The notes below the pieces were generated by a model. It was not told where the DNA came from, did not search any database, and saw nothing but the letters and a program-made list of their open reading frames with translations. This document shows, one piece after another, positions 18,867-29,413 of a stretch of DNA of 64,000 nt (position 1 is the first letter of the stretch; each line of letters opens with the position of its first letter). Position numbers and translations under genes: made by a program. The DNA lies in contig NC_003910.7 of NCBI RefSeq assembly GCF_000012325.1, forward strand, positions 62,001 to 126,000, given 5' to 3'. This DNA comes from Colwellia psychrerythraea 34H (GTDB lineage: Bacteria > Pseudomonadota > Gammaproteobacteria > Enterobacterales > Alteromonadaceae).

Positions 18867-19640
18867 ATGCAATTTTACCGACGTTTAACCGCGATTAAAG
18901 CCATTAGTTTTGATTTAGATGACACCTTGTATAATAACCGACCAATAATGCAGTCGGTTGAACAGCAAATGGCGCATTACTTTACTGAAAAGTTTGCCAT
19001 TTTATTACCTGAGCTACTCGTTGAACCAAAGCAGGTCTTTAATCGACGTTTTTGGGCACCGTATCGACAACAAGCGATAAAAGCACATCAGGATATTTCT
19101 CACGATGTGGTAAGACTGCGTTTTGAAAGTTATCGTTTAGGTTTGCTGGCGCATAATCTCTCTGCAGAAGCAGCGAGAAAAGAAGCACAAGCGGGCTTAG
19201 ATTATTTCATTAACTTACGAAGTGATTTTACCGTACCCAAAGAAAGCCATGAACTCTTAGCGAGTTTAAGTAAAGCGTTTCCGTTGGTCTCAATCAGTAA
19301 TGGTAATGTAGACACCAGAGCCCTGGGCATTGATCATTATTTTCAACATATTTATCATGCCGGTTTTCAAACAGGCAATTGTCATGATGAAAGTGAACAT
19401 TTGCTAAAACAAAAACCTGAAACCGATATGTTTTCCTTAGTTTGTCAGCAACTCGATATTTTACCTGAACAGTTATTACATGTCGGAGATTGTGGTTTTG
19501 CCGATATTCATGGTGCATTAAATGCCGGTTGCCAAACTGCTTGGTTACCGCAATACGGTGTGGGTAAAAGCCTACAGCAAATACCTCATATTGAATTAAG
19601 CCTAGTAAGCGACCTGTCACAACTAATTCGAAAAGCTTAA
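18867..19640 (+). CDS. yigB: HAD-superfamily phosphatase YigB
   Basis: A 257-residue HAD hydrolase of the YigB type; in E. coli YigB dephosphorylates FMN and other small phosphates. Motif I is present as ISFDLDDTLYNN (nucleophile in DLDDT), motif II as SISNGNVD, and motif IV as HVGDCGFADIHGALNAGC. Its position before uvrD matches the E. coli order xerC-yigB-uvrD, minus xerC. Confidence 0.9.
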   Translation: MQFYRRLTAIKAISFDLDDTLYNNRPIMQSVEQQMAHYFTEKFAILLPELLVEPKQVFNRRFWAPYRQQAIKAHQDISHDVVRLRFESYRLGLLAHNLSAEAARKEAQAGLDYFINLRSDFTVPKESHELLASLSKAFPLVSISNGNVDTRALGIDHYFQHIYHAGFQTGNCHDESEHLLKQKPETDMFSLVCQQLDILPEQLLHVGDCGFADIHGALNAGCQTAWLPQYGVGKSLQQIPHIELSLVSDLSQLIRKA

Positions 19641-19799
19641 GTATTTGATAGATTACCAAATTGAGCGGGTACTGTAATAATAAACAGTAAAATGCACTCC
19701 TGCTCTTAAATAGTGATATACTTTTGCTTTTTATGTACTGATATCTACTTCAATAAATTACGTCACCTCAACTTCGCCACCTAAATAAAGGTTATTCCT

Positions 19800-21974
19800 A
19801 TGGACGTTTCAGAATTACTCGACTCTCTCAATGATAAGCAACGTGATGTTGTTGCAGCCCCAAAGCAAAACATGCTTATTTTAGCTGGCGCTGGCAGTGG
19901 TAAAACTCGAGTATTAGTGCAACGTATCGCCTGGTTAATGCAAGTTGAGGGGATCTCATCGCACAGTATTTTAGCGGTAACCTTTACTAATAAAGCAGCG
20001 GCAGAAATGCGTGCTCGAGTAGAACAAGTGACCAATGGTAATACCCACGGCATGTGGATTGGTACTTTTCATGGCTTGGCACATCGTTTATTAAGAATGC
20101 ATTTCCAAGAAGCTAATTTACCGCAAAGCTTTCAAGTATTAGATAGTGATGATCAACTTCGTTTGATTAAACGTATTGTTCGTTCATTAGAGTTAGATGA
20201 GAAAAAATGGCCACCTAAACAATTTGTTTGGTATATCAATGGTAAGAAAGATGAAGGTTTGCGCCCTCAACATATTGATGCTCAGTTCGACCCGACGGAA
20301 GAATTGTTTGTTAAAGTTTATAAAGCCTATCAAGAAACCTGTGACAGAGCTGGTTTAGTTGATTTTGCCGAGCTGTTGCTTCGTGCCCATGAATTATGGT
20401 TGAAAAATCCAGCACTATTAGATCATTATCAGCAACGGTTTGGCCATATTCTAGTAGACGAATTTCAAGATACCAACGCCATTCAATATGCTTGGCTTAC
20501 TATGCTGGGCAAAGCTCGCAGTAAGGTGATGATTGTTGGTGATGACGATCAATCAATCTATGGCTGGCGTGGCGCTAAGATTGAGAATATCGAACGTTTT
20601 TTACAAGAATATGATGACGCGAAAACTATTCGTCTTGAGCAAAATTATCGTTCAACCGCTAACATTTTGAAATCAGCTAACCAATTAATCTGCAATAACA
20701 ACAATCGCATGGGTAAAGAGTTGTGGACTGATGGAGAAGCGGGCGAAAAAATCTCAATTTATACTGCTTTTAATGAAATAGATGAAGCGCGCTTTATCGC
20801 TGGCCGTATAAAACAATGGCGTGACGATGGAGGAAAACTTGATGAAATAGCCATATTGTATCGCTCAAATGCACAATCACGCTTACTTGAAGAAGCGTTA
20901 TTGCAAGGACAATTGCCTTATCGAATTTACGGTGGTCAACGATTCTTCGAACGACAAGAAATAAAAGATGCGCTTGCTTACATGCGTCTTATTAATAATC
21001 GTGATGATGATGCGGCCTTTGAGCGTGTTATCAATACGCCTACGCGTGGTATTGGTAATCAAACCTTGTCATTAGTGAGAGACGCAGCACGGGGTTTGGA
21101 AGTAACAATGTGGCAAGCTTGCCAGCAAATGTTAAAAGCAGAGCAATTAAAGGGTAGGGGCGCTAAAACGATCACTGCCTTTATTCAACTTATCGAACAA
21201 TTAGAAGATGATACGACTAACTTAGATTTAGATCAGCAGGCGAACTTTATTATCAACCACAGTGGTTTAAAGGCCATGTATCAGGCTGAAAAAGGTGAAC
21301 GTGCTGCACAGCGTATTGAAAACTTAAATGAGCTAGTCACCGCATGTCAAACCTTTGAAAGCGATCCTGAGTTAGCGGAAGAGCAAACCCCGTTAACGGC
21401 ATTTTTAACCCATGCGGCATTAGAATCTGGTGAATCTCAAGCAGACGAATTTGAAGCCGCAGTACAGTTGATGACAATGCACTCAGCTAAAGGCTTAGAG
21501 TTTCCTTTGGTCTTTATTGCGGGTCTTGAAGAAGGTATGTTCCCTTCGCAACAGTCGGTTGAAGAAATTGGCCGTTTAGAGGAAGAACGTCGCTTGTGTT
21601 ATGTCGGCATGACCAGAGCGATGAGCAAACTCTATTTATGCCACGCCGAAAGTCGCCGTTTATATGGACAAGAAAAATTCCATAAAGCGAGCCGATTTTT
21701 ACGAGAATTACCTGAAGATTGTATCGAAGAAATTCGCATGCAGTCTCAGGTAAAGCGTCCCAGTAAAGTAGGTAAATTTTCAAATACCTTTACACTTGAA
21801 ACCTTTGAAAATACTGGCTTTAAGTTGGGGCAGCAGGTTAAGCATGCTAAGTTTGGTGAAGGTGTGGTCCTTAACTATGAAGGCAGTGGTGCTCAATCAC
21901 GTATTCAGGTGAATTTCGCCGATGTTGGTAGCAAGTGGTTGGTGGTGGAATACGCTAATTTACAAGCGGTTTAA
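19800..21974 (+). CDS. uvrD: DNA helicase II UvrD
   Basis: A 724-residue SF1 3'-5' helicase for nucleotide-excision and mismatch repair. Walker A is AGAGSGKT (29-36), the Q-motif region is LNDKQRDVV, motif II is VDEFQDTN, motif III is VGDDDQSIYGWRGA, motif IV is LEQNYRSTANIL, and motif V/VI regions are TMHSAKGLEFPLVFIAG and CYVGMTRA. The C-terminal Tudor-like domain (FKLGQQVKHAKFGEGVVL) is present. The 159-nt gap before it should hold its own, probably SOS-type, promoter; I did not find a convincing LexA box. Confidence 0.97.
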   Translation: MDVSELLDSLNDKQRDVVAAPKQNMLILAGAGSGKTRVLVQRIAWLMQVEGISSHSILAVTFTNKAAAEMRARVEQVTNGNTHGMWIGTFHGLAHRLLRMHFQEANLPQSFQVLDSDDQLRLIKRIVRSLELDEKKWPPKQFVWYINGKKDEGLRPQHIDAQFDPTEELFVKVYKAYQETCDRAGLVDFAELLLRAHELWLKNPALLDHYQQRFGHILVDEFQDTNAIQYAWLTMLGKARSKVMIVGDDDQSIYGWRGAKIENIERFLQEYDDAKTIRLEQNYRSTANILKSANQLICNNNNRMGKELWTDGEAGEKISIYTAFNEIDEARFIAGRIKQWRDDGGKLDEIAILYRSNAQSRLLEEALLQGQLPYRIYGGQRFFERQEIKDALAYMRLINNRDDDAAFERVINTPTRGIGNQTLSLVRDAARGLEVTMWQACQQMLKAEQLKGRGAKTITAFIQLIEQLEDDTTNLDLDQQANFIINHSGLKAMYQAEKGERAAQRIENLNELVTACQTFESDPELAEEQTPLTAFLTHAALESGESQADEFEAAVQLMTMHSAKGLEFPLVFIAGLEEGMFPSQQSVEEIGRLEEERRLCYVGMTRAMSKLYLCHAESRRLYGQEKFHKASRFLRELPEDCIEEIRMQSQVKRPSKVGKFSNTFTLETFENTGFKLGQQVKHAKFGEGVVLNYEGSGAQSRIQVNFADVGSKWLVVEYANLQAV

Positions 21975-22066
21975 CTGTTGAGAGAGTACTCGTCTATTCG
22001 GGGACTTGTTGCATAGTGGACCTATCAGCCAAAAATTAGCTTATTTAAAAATCAGAAGGTAGCGTG

Positions 22067-23326
22067 ATGTCTCAAAGATTATTAATAGTAGAAGACAGTA
22101 AACCTATAGCGACTGTTATCAAACAGATAGCGCGTTCGTTAAAGTTTGAGGTGGTTATTGCTACTGATTTAGCGCAGGTAGAAAACATCTTATCAACAGA
22201 TACTGATTTTTTTGCAGCGACTATTGATTATGCCTTACCTGATACGCTAGATGGTGAGGCGATAGCTTGTGTCTTATCCCATGGTATTCCTAGCATCGTT
22301 ATGACAGGGAAAATGGATGATGAAACTCGCCAGAAAATATTATCACAGCCAGTTATTGATTATATTCCAAAAGAAAACAGTCAAGCCTTCCTCTATTTAA
22401 AGCGTGTTTTACACTGGCAACAAACCAATAATAAAAACACCATTTTGGTGGTCGATGACTCATCTTCTGCGCGAAACCATATTGTAGAGTTATTAAAACG
22501 CCGTAATTTTAATGTCATTACCGCTAATAATGGTGTGCAGGCTTTAGAAAAACTTGCTCAGCATAAAAATATTAAAATGGTCATCACTGATTTAGAGATG
22601 CCGGCAATGGACGGTATTGAGCTGACCAATGAAATACGCCGTGTCTATACCCGTGAGCAATTAGCGGTAATAGGTATTTCAGGCGCGAGTAATGGTATTC
22701 ATTCAGCGCGCTTTATAAAAAATGGCGCCGATGACTTTTTACGTAAACCTTTTTGCCCTGAAGAATTCTATTGTCGTATTACTCAAAATATCGAGAGTTT
22801 AAATAACATTGCTAAAATTCAGCATGCAGCTAACACCGATTATTTAACCGACCTTGCTAATCGCCGCGCTTTTTTCCGTAGTGCTGAGTCTCGCATCAAA
22901 GAATATATCAATAAAAAAGTACCTTATTGTTTAGCTATGATAGATGTCGACTTTTTTAAGAAGGTAAATGATACCTATGGCCATGATAGTGGTGATCAGG
23001 TATTAAAAGTCATTGCACTTTATATGCGTAAACATTTTGGCGCCGGACTTACCGCTCGTTTGGGCGGTGAAGAGTTTGCCGTACTGTTACATGGCTTAGA
23101 TGCTGATTATTTACATAATAAATTAGATGACTTTAGACGAGAAATTGCGGTGTCTTCTATTCCCGCGGGCGATACGTCAATATCTATTACGTTAAGTTTA
23201 GGGGTGGTTTTTGATAGCGAAGATGAGCTCTCTAAGCAAATGAATGAAGCCGATAATGCGTTATACGCAGCAAAAGAAAATGGTCGCAATCAGATCGTCG
23301 TCTTTGGTGCTGAACTAGACGATTAG
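22067..23326 (+). CDS. Response regulator REC-REC-GGDEF (diguanylate cyclase)
   Basis: A 419-residue cytoplasmic regulator with two receiver domains and a GGDEF domain. REC1 is about 4-115 (LLIVEDSK, ATIDYALPD). REC2 is about 125-245 (ILVVDDSSSAR, VITDLEMPAMDG, with the conserved K in FLRKPF). The GGDEF domain (about 260-419) has the active motif GGEEF in ARLGGEEFAVLL and the RxxF-type start LTDLANRRAFF. It is expected to make cyclic di-GMP under phosphorelay control. GAAGGT lies about eight bases before ATG 22067; a GTG three bases earlier is less likely. No partner kinase is adjacent. Confidence 0.93.
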   Translation: MSQRLLIVEDSKPIATVIKQIARSLKFEVVIATDLAQVENILSTDTDFFAATIDYALPDTLDGEAIACVLSHGIPSIVMTGKMDDETRQKILSQPVIDYIPKENSQAFLYLKRVLHWQQTNNKNTILVVDDSSSARNHIVELLKRRNFNVITANNGVQALEKLAQHKNIKMVITDLEMPAMDGIELTNEIRRVYTREQLAVIGISGASNGIHSARFIKNGADDFLRKPFCPEEFYCRITQNIESLNNIAKIQHAANTDYLTDLANRRAFFRSAESRIKEYINKKVPYCLAMIDVDFFKKVNDTYGHDSGDQVLKVIALYMRKHFGAGLTARLGGEEFAVLLHGLDADYLHNKLDDFRREIAVSSIPAGDTSISITLSLGVVFDSEDELSKQMNEADNALYAAKENGRNQIVVFGAELDD

Positions 23327-23372
23327 ATAGTCTTGGCCGATTAATACAAAGAATATTATAAAGTCAGTGAAT

Positions 23373-23407
23373 AAAAAATAGCGCTTTTTCAAGCGCTATT
23401 TTTTTTG
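23373..23407 (+). terminator. Intrinsic terminator after the GGDEF regulator
   Basis: The stem AAAAAATAGCGCTT/AAGCGCTATTTTTT has a four-base loop and runs into eight T. Confidence 0.92.
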
Positions 23408-23415
23408 CAATCTCA

Positions 23416-23474
23416 TATACCTATGAATCACTCAGGTATCCTCAAACTCGCATACTTGAAGTCTCATGGGTATA
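23416..23474. repeat. Family B mini-copy
   Basis: A 59-bp stretch starting TATACCT and ending GGGTATA. It contains CTCAAACTCGCATACTTGAAG, the inverted-end sequence seen in the full copies at 53281 and 56726. It lies between a terminator and the end of rarD. Confidence 0.6.
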
Positions 23475-23483
23475 AATTTCGGC

Positions 23484-24386
23484 TTAAGTACGCTTTTTAA
23501 ATGAGTCTAGGCTATAAAGCGCTAACGCTGCCCAAATAAATACAAAGGTGATTAACTCAGCACTTTTCATGGTTTCTTGATAATAAAACGTCGCCAACAA
23601 AAACATAATACTTGGCCCCAAGTATTGAAAAAAACCTAAGGTCGACAGTGCTAATCTTTTAGCCGCGATAGTAAAAAACAATAGAGGTGCCGTTGTCACT
23701 ATGCCCGCCATTATCAAGGTAAAGTTTAAACTGGCGGCATTTATTGCCATATTACTGGTGCTGCTTTCGACAAAGAAAAACCAATAAATAAGAGCTATAG
23801 GTAGCATCATCAATGATTCAATGAATAACCCGATGAAGGAATTAATCGGGAGTTTCTTTCTAATTAATCCATAAATTGCAAAGGTACTTGCTAAAGCAAG
23901 TGAGATAATTGGTAAAGTACCTAAAGCAATGAGTTGTACCAATACTCCAACAAGCGCTAAACCAACTGCTATTAATTGGTTTCGACGCAAACGTTCATGA
24001 AAAAATATCATGCCGAGAATGACATTAAACAGGGGGTTAATGTAATAACCTAAGCTAGCATCCAGCAAATGATTGTTGTTTACTGCCCAAATGAACAGAA
24101 ACCAATTCACTGCAAGAAAGCTAGCCGATAAAGATAATTGCAATAATATTTTAGGCTGCTGGAAAATAGCCACTAGCTGTGACCATTTTTTCATCACAAT
24201 AATCATCACTAACAAAAAGACTGTTGACCAAATCACTCTGTGCATCATTATCTCACCGGGCTCAATTGCGGTGAGTAATTTAAAATATATTGGTGCAAAA
24301 CCCCAGAGCAGATAGGCACTTAGCGCACTTAGTGCACCATTGCGGTTGCTGTTTTCTTCAAGTTGATTTATGGCTGATGCGCTCAT
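23484..24386 (-). CDS. rarD: RarD family DMT permease (EamA)
   Basis: A 300-residue inner-membrane protein with about ten hydrophobic helices. It has the RarD N-terminal signature GALSALSAYLLWGFAPIYFKLL, then ASFLAVNWFLFIWAVNNNHLLDASLGYYINPL. E. coli RarD is linked to chloramphenicol sensitivity, but its substrate is unknown. It is monocistronic on the minus strand and divergent from recQ. No clear ribosome-binding site precedes the chosen ATG. Confidence 0.88.
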   Translation of the reverse strand: MSASAINQLEENSNRNGALSALSAYLLWGFAPIYFKLLTAIEPGEIMMHRVIWSTVFLLVMIIVMKKWSQLVAIFQQPKILLQLSLSASFLAVNWFLFIWAVNNNHLLDASLGYYINPLFNVILGMIFFHERLRRNQLIAVGLALVGVLVQLIALGTLPIISLALASTFAIYGLIRKKLPINSFIGLFIESLMMLPIALIYWFFFVESSTSNMAINAASLNFTLIMAGIVTTAPLLFFTIAAKRLALSTLGFFQYLGPSIMFLLATFYYQETMKSAELITFVFIWAALALYSLDSFKKRT

Positions 24387-24631
24387 GAGTATTTGTTCAT
24401 AGTTATAAGGTATAAAAAGAGCGAGGATAATAACACGACATGAAGCGGTTCAAGTATTTAAAGCTAAGTGGTGATTTTTCACCGCGTAAACTTGTCAGTA
24501 CTCCCCCAGTTTTATTTGATTAACACGATGATTTTACTCGGGTTATAAAAAAAAATTTCTGTACTAGGTTTTCATGGCTACGCTGAGTTAAAATAGCGGC
24601 ATTACTCATAAGAAAATTAGTCGACACCTTC

Positions 24632-26479
24632 TTGAATTCCTCCGTTGCCAATGCCCAAACCAGTGCAGAAATCAGTACAGAACTGAGTGCAGAAAATAAT
24701 GCCTTATTACTCGATACCTTAAAGCATTATTTTGGCTATGAGAGCTTTCGTGAGGGACAAGCTAAAATTATCAATAGCTTGTTGCAAGGGCAGGACTCCT
24801 TAGTCTTAATGCCTACCGGTGGTGGTAAATCTTTATGCTATCAGCTACCCGCGGTACTGTTACCCGGTGTTACTGTTGTTGTATCGCCGCTGATTGCCTT
24901 AATGAAAGACCAAGTAGATGGCTTAACTAGGCAAGGGATCTCCGCTGCCTTTATTAATTCAAGTTTGGAACAAAGCGAAATCAGTGATATTTTCGCTCGA
25001 TTGGGACGAGGTGAAATTAAATTGCTGTATGTTGCCCCTGAGCGCCTCACTAATTATTACTTCTTACAAAGTTTGAACCAACTGCCATTGAGCTTATTTG
25101 CTATTGATGAAGCACACTGTATTTCTCAATGGGGTCATGATTTCAGACCCGCGTACACCAAGCTACAGTGCTTAAAACAAAATTTTCCCACAGTGCCCGT
25201 TATGGCGTTAACTGCAACGGCAGATGTGACTACTCGTAAAGATATTTTGAACCAACTTGCGCTGCCAAATCCTTATATTCATCTTGATAGTTTTGACCGG
25301 CCCAATATTCGTTTTACGCTAGCGCCTAAATATAATGGCGAAAAGCAATTGTTGGGTTATATCAAAAAGAAGGGTGAAGATAGCGGTATTATTTATTGTA
25401 ACAGCCGCTGGCAAGTAGAAAAACTAGCTAAGTATTTAGCTGCCAGTGGCATAAACTGCGCTGCTTACCATGCAGGACTAGAAAACGAAATTCGTTCTCT
25501 AGTACAAGAAGGGTTCACCAAAGATAATATTCAAATAGTGATCGCTACCGTTGCTTTTGGTTTAGGTATCAATAAACCTAATGTGCGTTATGTGATACAT
25601 TTTGAGCCACCTCGTACTTTAGAGTCTTATTATCAAGAGATTGGCCGTGCGGGTCGTGACGGTTTAAATGCAGAAGCGCTATTTTTGGTTGATGATAAAG
25701 ATGTCGCGCGTATTAAAAAACGTATTAGTGAAGGCGATAATCCGCAGCGAGTGAATGTTGAAATGCAACGTTTTGCTGCCATGGATGCCTTTATTGATGC
25801 GCAAACGTGTCGTCGGCAGGTGGTACTGAATTACTTTGCCGAATATACCGAAAAAGGCTGTGGAAATTGCGATATTTGCTTAGACCCACCAAGTCAGTTT
25901 GATGGCACCATAGAAGCACAAAAAGTACTGTCATGCGTGTACCGTGTGGAGCAACAAGGTGATATTAATCATGTTATTGCAGTCTTGCGCGGTGAACTCA
26001 CTGAAAAAGTTAAGCAGCTAGCGCATGATAAAGTCTCTACTTTTGGTATAGGTAAAGGAAAAACGGTGGGTTACTGGTTCTCAATTATTGGCCAACTAAT
26101 TCACTTAGGTTATTTACAGCAAGATATCGAACAACAATCTATTTTATGCTTAACACAAGCGTCGGGCGTGGTATTAAAAGCGCAAGAGCCTTTGATGTTA
26201 GCAAGCCCGCGTCTGCAAAAAGCCAGTTACTGGCAAGAAAAAAGCCCACAAAAAAGTTATGACCGTGTGTTATTTGCAAAATTACGCGAACTTCGTAAAG
26301 CCATTGCTGATGGCGAAGATATCGCACCTTTTATTGTCTTTAATGATGCTACCTTGTCTGAACTGGCACGTATAAAGCCAAAAACATCGCGTGAAATGCT
26401 CAGCATTAGTGGTATCGGAGACGTGAAGTTATCCCGTTACGGACAACCCTTTCTCGCGTTAATCAAAGAGCATAAGTAA
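24632..26479 (+). CDS. recQ: ATP-dependent DNA helicase RecQ
   Basis: A 615-residue RecQ. Walker A is MPTGGGKS (near residue 60), followed by the DEAH box [16 protein letters not shown] (near 158), motif [12 protein letters not shown], the zinc-binding cysteines C-RRQ ... GCGNCDIC (about 390-418) and an HRDC domain (about 545-612). No ATG lies in frame before the conserved helicase core, so the TTG at 24632 is the probable start. The N-terminal stretch of about 28 residues is poorly constrained. Confidence 0.95.
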   Translation: MNSSVANAQTSAEISTELSAENNALLLDTLKHYFGYESFREGQAKIINSLLQGQDSLVLMPTGGGKSLCYQLPAVLLPGVTVVVSPLIALMKDQVDGLTRQGISAAFINSSLEQSEISDIFARLGRGEIKLLYVAPERLTNYYFLQSLNQLPLSLFAIDEAHCISQWGHDFRPAYTKLQCLKQNFPTVPVMALTATADVTTRKDILNQLALPNPYIHLDSFDRPNIRFTLAPKYNGEKQLLGYIKKKGEDSGIIYCNSRWQVEKLAKYLAASGINCAAYHAGLENEIRSLVQEGFTKDNIQIVIATVAFGLGINKPNVRYVIHFEPPRTLESYYQEIGRAGRDGLNAEALFLVDDKDVARIKKRISEGDNPQRVNVEMQRFAAMDAFIDAQTCRRQVVLNYFAEYTEKGCGNCDICLDPPSQFDGTIEAQKVLSCVYRVEQQGDINHVIAVLRGELTEKVKQLAHDKVSTFGIGKGKTVGYWFSIIGQLIHLGYLQQDIEQQSILCLTQASGVVLKAQEPLMLASPRLQKASYWQEKSPQKSYDRVLFAKLRELRKAIADGEDIAPFIVFNDATLSELARIKPKTSREMLSISGIGDVKLSRYGQPFLALIKEHK

Positions 26480-26496
26480 TTAGTTCGTTATCTCAC

Positions 26497-26642
26497 TAAT
26501 TAATATAGATTTGCACAAATTTGTTAGATATAGATCACTATGTCAGCAAAACTTTTATTTGTTATAGCTTCTCTGACATAGCTCTGAGGTGGGAATAAAT
26601 TTAATGGAATTGGTATAAGTAATTAATATAGATTTGCACAAA
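26497..26642. repeat. 23-bp direct repeats flanking a truncated family A element
   Basis: The 23-mer starting TAATTAATATAGATTTGCAC occurs at 26497-26519 and again at 26620-26642. Between the two copies lies about 95 bp that matches the right part of family A, with GACATAGCTCTGAGGTGGG and a final TTGGTA at 26615. The left end is missing. Confidence 0.7.
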
Positions 26643-26683
26643 AAAAATGCCGATTAACTAACTAGGATAGTTGACCGGCATTT
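26638..26683 (-). terminator. Terminator on the minus strand (small Cys-rich protein transcript)
   Basis: An AAATGCCG/CGGCATTT stem is extended by a TTAACTA/TAGTTGA helix after one mismatch. On the minus strand it runs into eight T; on the plus strand only TTT follows. It would end a transcript from the small gene at 27085 after passing through repeat A2. It may also slow recQ read-through. Confidence 0.75.
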
Positions 26684-26710
26684 CTACAAACGACAGATGA
26701 TAGAGAGTAA

Positions 26711-26973
26711 TACCAATCGAACTAATTTATTGATTACTTAGCGAGAATTAAAAGGCTTAGAGGCAAGGCATTGATTGAAGAGAATGGTTATTCCCTTGTT
26801 AAAATCAATAACGCCGCTTGTATGCCTTTTAAACTCGCCCTTCGGGAGCTAATTAGCAAACTGATAACCTCACAAAATGAATGAAATATAGACTAACTAT
26901 GTTTAACTCATTTTGCTTGTTTTAAGCTTGCTAATATAGCTCTAAGCTGACCAATAAATTAATCCGTTTGGTA
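26711..26973. repeat. Family A MITE-like element, copy A2
   Basis: A 263-bp element bounded by TACCAATCGAACTAATTTATT and, inverted, TACCAAACGGATTAATTTATT. It has the family interior: GCGAGAATTAAAAGGCTTA pairing with TAAGC/GCCTTTTAAACTCGC-type sequence, and GAGAATGGTTATTCCC in the core. It ends four bases from the stop codon of the small gene at 26978. Confidence 0.88.
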
Positions 26974-26977
26974 TCAA

Positions 26978-27085
26978 TTACTCTTTTTCAGCAGCTTCAG
27001 TTTGTTCAGTTGATTTATCTTGAGCTTGTTCTTGCTCTTTTTTCTCATCGTGACCTTCGCCACCACAACCACCACAACAACCCAT
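26978..27085 (-). CDS. 35-residue Cys/Gly-rich small protein
   Basis: The peptide begins MGCCGGCGGEGHDEKKEQ and continues with a Glu/Gln/Lys-rich tail ending in AAEKE*. GGAG is placed seven bases before the ATG, an excellent ribosome-binding site. A terminator lies downstream on the same strand. Three cysteines (3, 4, 7) and a histidine (12) sit in a glycine cluster, which suggests metal binding; the tail is highly charged and probably disordered. I do not recognise a characterised family. It lies 156 nt from the prolyl oligopeptidase stop and probably has its own promoter. Confidence 0.7.
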   Translation of the reverse strand: MGCCGGCGGEGHDEKKEQEQAQDKSTEQTEAAEKE

Positions 27086-27241
27086 AAATTACTCCAGATA
27101 GTTAAAAAATGTAAATAGAATTCATTAGAACTTGTTGAAATAGTACCTGAGTAATTTACTCAAGTACTTGATCGAGATCAGCTTTATCCAATAACATCTA
27201 AAATAACTAGCGCGTTATTTCGTTATTTATATGGAATGGTA

Positions 27242-29413
27242 CTACTTAGGTAATGCAGTAAAACCCATGTTAAACAAGGTAAAGGCATAGATGTCAGCGT
27301 ACTGTTCAATAGTTTTAGAAACTGGCGTACCTGCGCCGTGACCTGCATTGGTTTCAATACGAATTAATGTAGGCGCGTTACCTGCTTGTTTAGCTTGTAA
27401 TTCAGCAGCAAACTTAAATGAATGTGCTGGCACAACACGGTCATCATGATCACCGGTAGTGACCATAGTCGCAGGATAACTTACACCGGCTTTAACATTA
27501 TGAACAGGTGAATAACCTTTTAAGTAAGTGAACATTTCTTCACTTTGCTCAGCCGTACCGTAGTCGTACGCCCAGCCTGCACCAGCAGTGAAGGTATGGT
27601 ATCTAAGCATATCTAATACACCAACAGCGGGTAAGGCAACTTGCATAAGATCAGGACGCTGAGTCATAACAGCACCTACTAATAAACCACCGTTAGAACC
27701 GCCATTAATCGCCAAGTAGTCGCTAGAAGTATAATCTTGCTTAATTAAGTATTCACCGGCAGCAATAAAGTCATCAAAAACATTTTGTTTATCTAATTGA
27801 GTGCCGGCTTTGTGCCATGTTTTACCGTATTCACCGCCACCACGTAAGTTAGCAACAGCATAAATACCGCCTTGTTCTAGCCATACTGCACGTGAAACAC
27901 TAAATCGTGGGGTTAAGCTAATATTGAAGCCGCCGTAACCATACAAAATAGTTGGATTTTTACCATTAAGCTCAATACCCTTTTTATAGGTAATGATCAT
28001 AGGTACTTTGGTGCCATCTTTTGAAGGATAGAATACTTGCTTTGATTCATAAGCATCGCTATCGAATTTAGCGCCAGATTTACGGTAAACGTCACTATTA
28101 CCTTTATCTATGTTGTAGCTATAGATAGTACCTGGCGTTTTGTAGTTGCTAAATGAGTAATATAAAGTACTTTCGTCTTTATCGCCTTCTAAGGCAGAAG
28201 CACTACCAACACCTGGCAAGTTGATTTCACGTACTTGCTTACCTTGATAATCATATTGATAAACTTTAGAAATGGCATCAACCATATACTCAGTAAAGAA
28301 GAAACCACCACCCGTTGAAGCGCTTAAAACATAATCTGTTTCAGCAATAAAATCAGTCCAGTTTTTACTGGCTGGTGCTTTAGCATTTACCGTGACTATT
28401 TTCTTATTTGGTGCACCTAAGTTAGTAACTAAAAATAATTTATCGCCTTCATTTTCAATGACGTAGGTATCAGCATCAAAGTTATCAGTAATGGTGAGTA
28501 ATGGGCTATTTGGTTTGGTTAAATCTTTCAGGTAAAGATCGTTACCTGACGTTGAAATTGCACCTGAAATAAGTAAGAAGCGATTATCATCGGTAACGGT
28601 ACCACCAACATAACGACGCTTTTGTTCAGCGGTATTACCAAAAATAACTTTATCTTCTTTTTGTGGCTGACCTAATACATGGTAATAAAGTTTATGTTGG
28701 TCAGTCTTAGCCGACAATTCACTACCTTCTGGTTTGTCATAACTTGAGTAATAAAACCCTTCATTTTTAAACCAAGAAATATCTGAGAATTTAACATCAA
28801 TCAGAGGAGTCTCTAGTACTTTTTTGGTTTCTACATCAATAATGATGATTTTACGCCAATCACTTCCACCTTCAGAAATAGCATAAGCGGCAATAGAGCC
28901 ATCTTTTGAGAAGCTTAACTGTCCCATTGAGGTGGTGCCATCTTCACTAAAGGTGTTTGGATCTAAAAACAATTCAGCAGTGCCGCCCTCTTTTTGACGA
29001 TAAACGACATATTGGTTTTGCAGACCATCATTTTTGTAAAAATAGGAATAATCACCCTTTTTAAAAGGTGCGCCTACTTTTTCGTAGTTCCATAATTCAG
29101 CTAAACGAGACTTAAGTTGTCCACGGTATGGAATTTGTGACAAGTAATCGAATGTCACTTTGTTTTCTGCCTTAACCCAAGCGCCTGTTTCTTCACTGCG
29201 ATCATCTTCTAACCATCGGTATGGGTCTGCAACATCAGTACCAAAAAAGGTATCAACCACGTCACCTTTTTTTGTCACAGGATAACTGATTTTTTGTGTC
29301 TGTTTTTGTGCAGCAGCAACTTTATCTGATGTTTGCTCAACACTGTTACCAGTACAACCGGCTAATACGCTAGTGACCAAGATACTGGTCAAGAAAAGGC
29401 TTTGTTTCTTCAT
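27242..29413 (-). CDS. Prolyl oligopeptidase family S9A, lipoprotein form
   Basis: A 723-residue serine peptidase cleaving after proline in short peptides. The N-terminal beta-propeller begins '[25 protein letters not shown]'. The hydrolase domain has the nucleophile elbow GGSNGGLL, the acid-bearing [13 protein letters not shown] and the histidine in NAGHGAG. ATG 29413 gives [20 protein letters not shown], a lipoprotein signal with Cys20, so the enzyme is probably anchored in the periplasm. The longer frame from 29476 would bury that signal. Confidence 0.93.
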   Translation of the reverse strand: MKKQSLFLTSILVTSVLAGCTGNSVEQTSDKVAAAQKQTQKISYPVTKKGDVVDTFFGTDVADPYRWLEDDRSEETGAWVKAENKVTFDYLSQIPYRGQLKSRLAELWNYEKVGAPFKKGDYSYFYKNDGLQNQYVVYRQKEGGTAELFLDPNTFSEDGTTSMGQLSFSKDGSIAAYAISEGGSDWRKIIIIDVETKKVLETPLIDVKFSDISWFKNEGFYYSSYDKPEGSELSAKTDQHKLYYHVLGQPQKEDKVIFGNTAEQKRRYVGGTVTDDNRFLLISGAISTSGNDLYLKDLTKPNSPLLTITDNFDADTYVIENEGDKLFLVTNLGAPNKKIVTVNAKAPASKNWTDFIAETDYVLSASTGGGFFFTEYMVDAISKVYQYDYQGKQVREINLPGVGSASALEGDKDESTLYYSFSNYKTPGTIYSYNIDKGNSDVYRKSGAKFDSDAYESKQVFYPSKDGTKVPMIITYKKGIELNGKNPTILYGYGGFNISLTPRFSVSRAVWLEQGGIYAVANLRGGGEYGKTWHKAGTQLDKQNVFDDFIAAGEYLIKQDYTSSDYLAINGGSNGGLLVGAVMTQRPDLMQVALPAVGVLDMLRYHTFTAGAGWAYDYGTAEQSEEMFTYLKGYSPVHNVKAGVSYPATMVTTGDHDDRVVPAHSFKFAAELQAKQAGNAPTLIRIETNAGHGAGTPVSKTIEQYADIYAFTLFNMGFTALPK

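Noticed and set aside
26480..26977. A possible toxin-antitoxin or small RNA locus in the recQ downstream gap
   Set aside because: The gap is explained by a truncated repeat, a minus-strand terminator and full repeat A2; no paired short ORFs with ribosome-binding sites.
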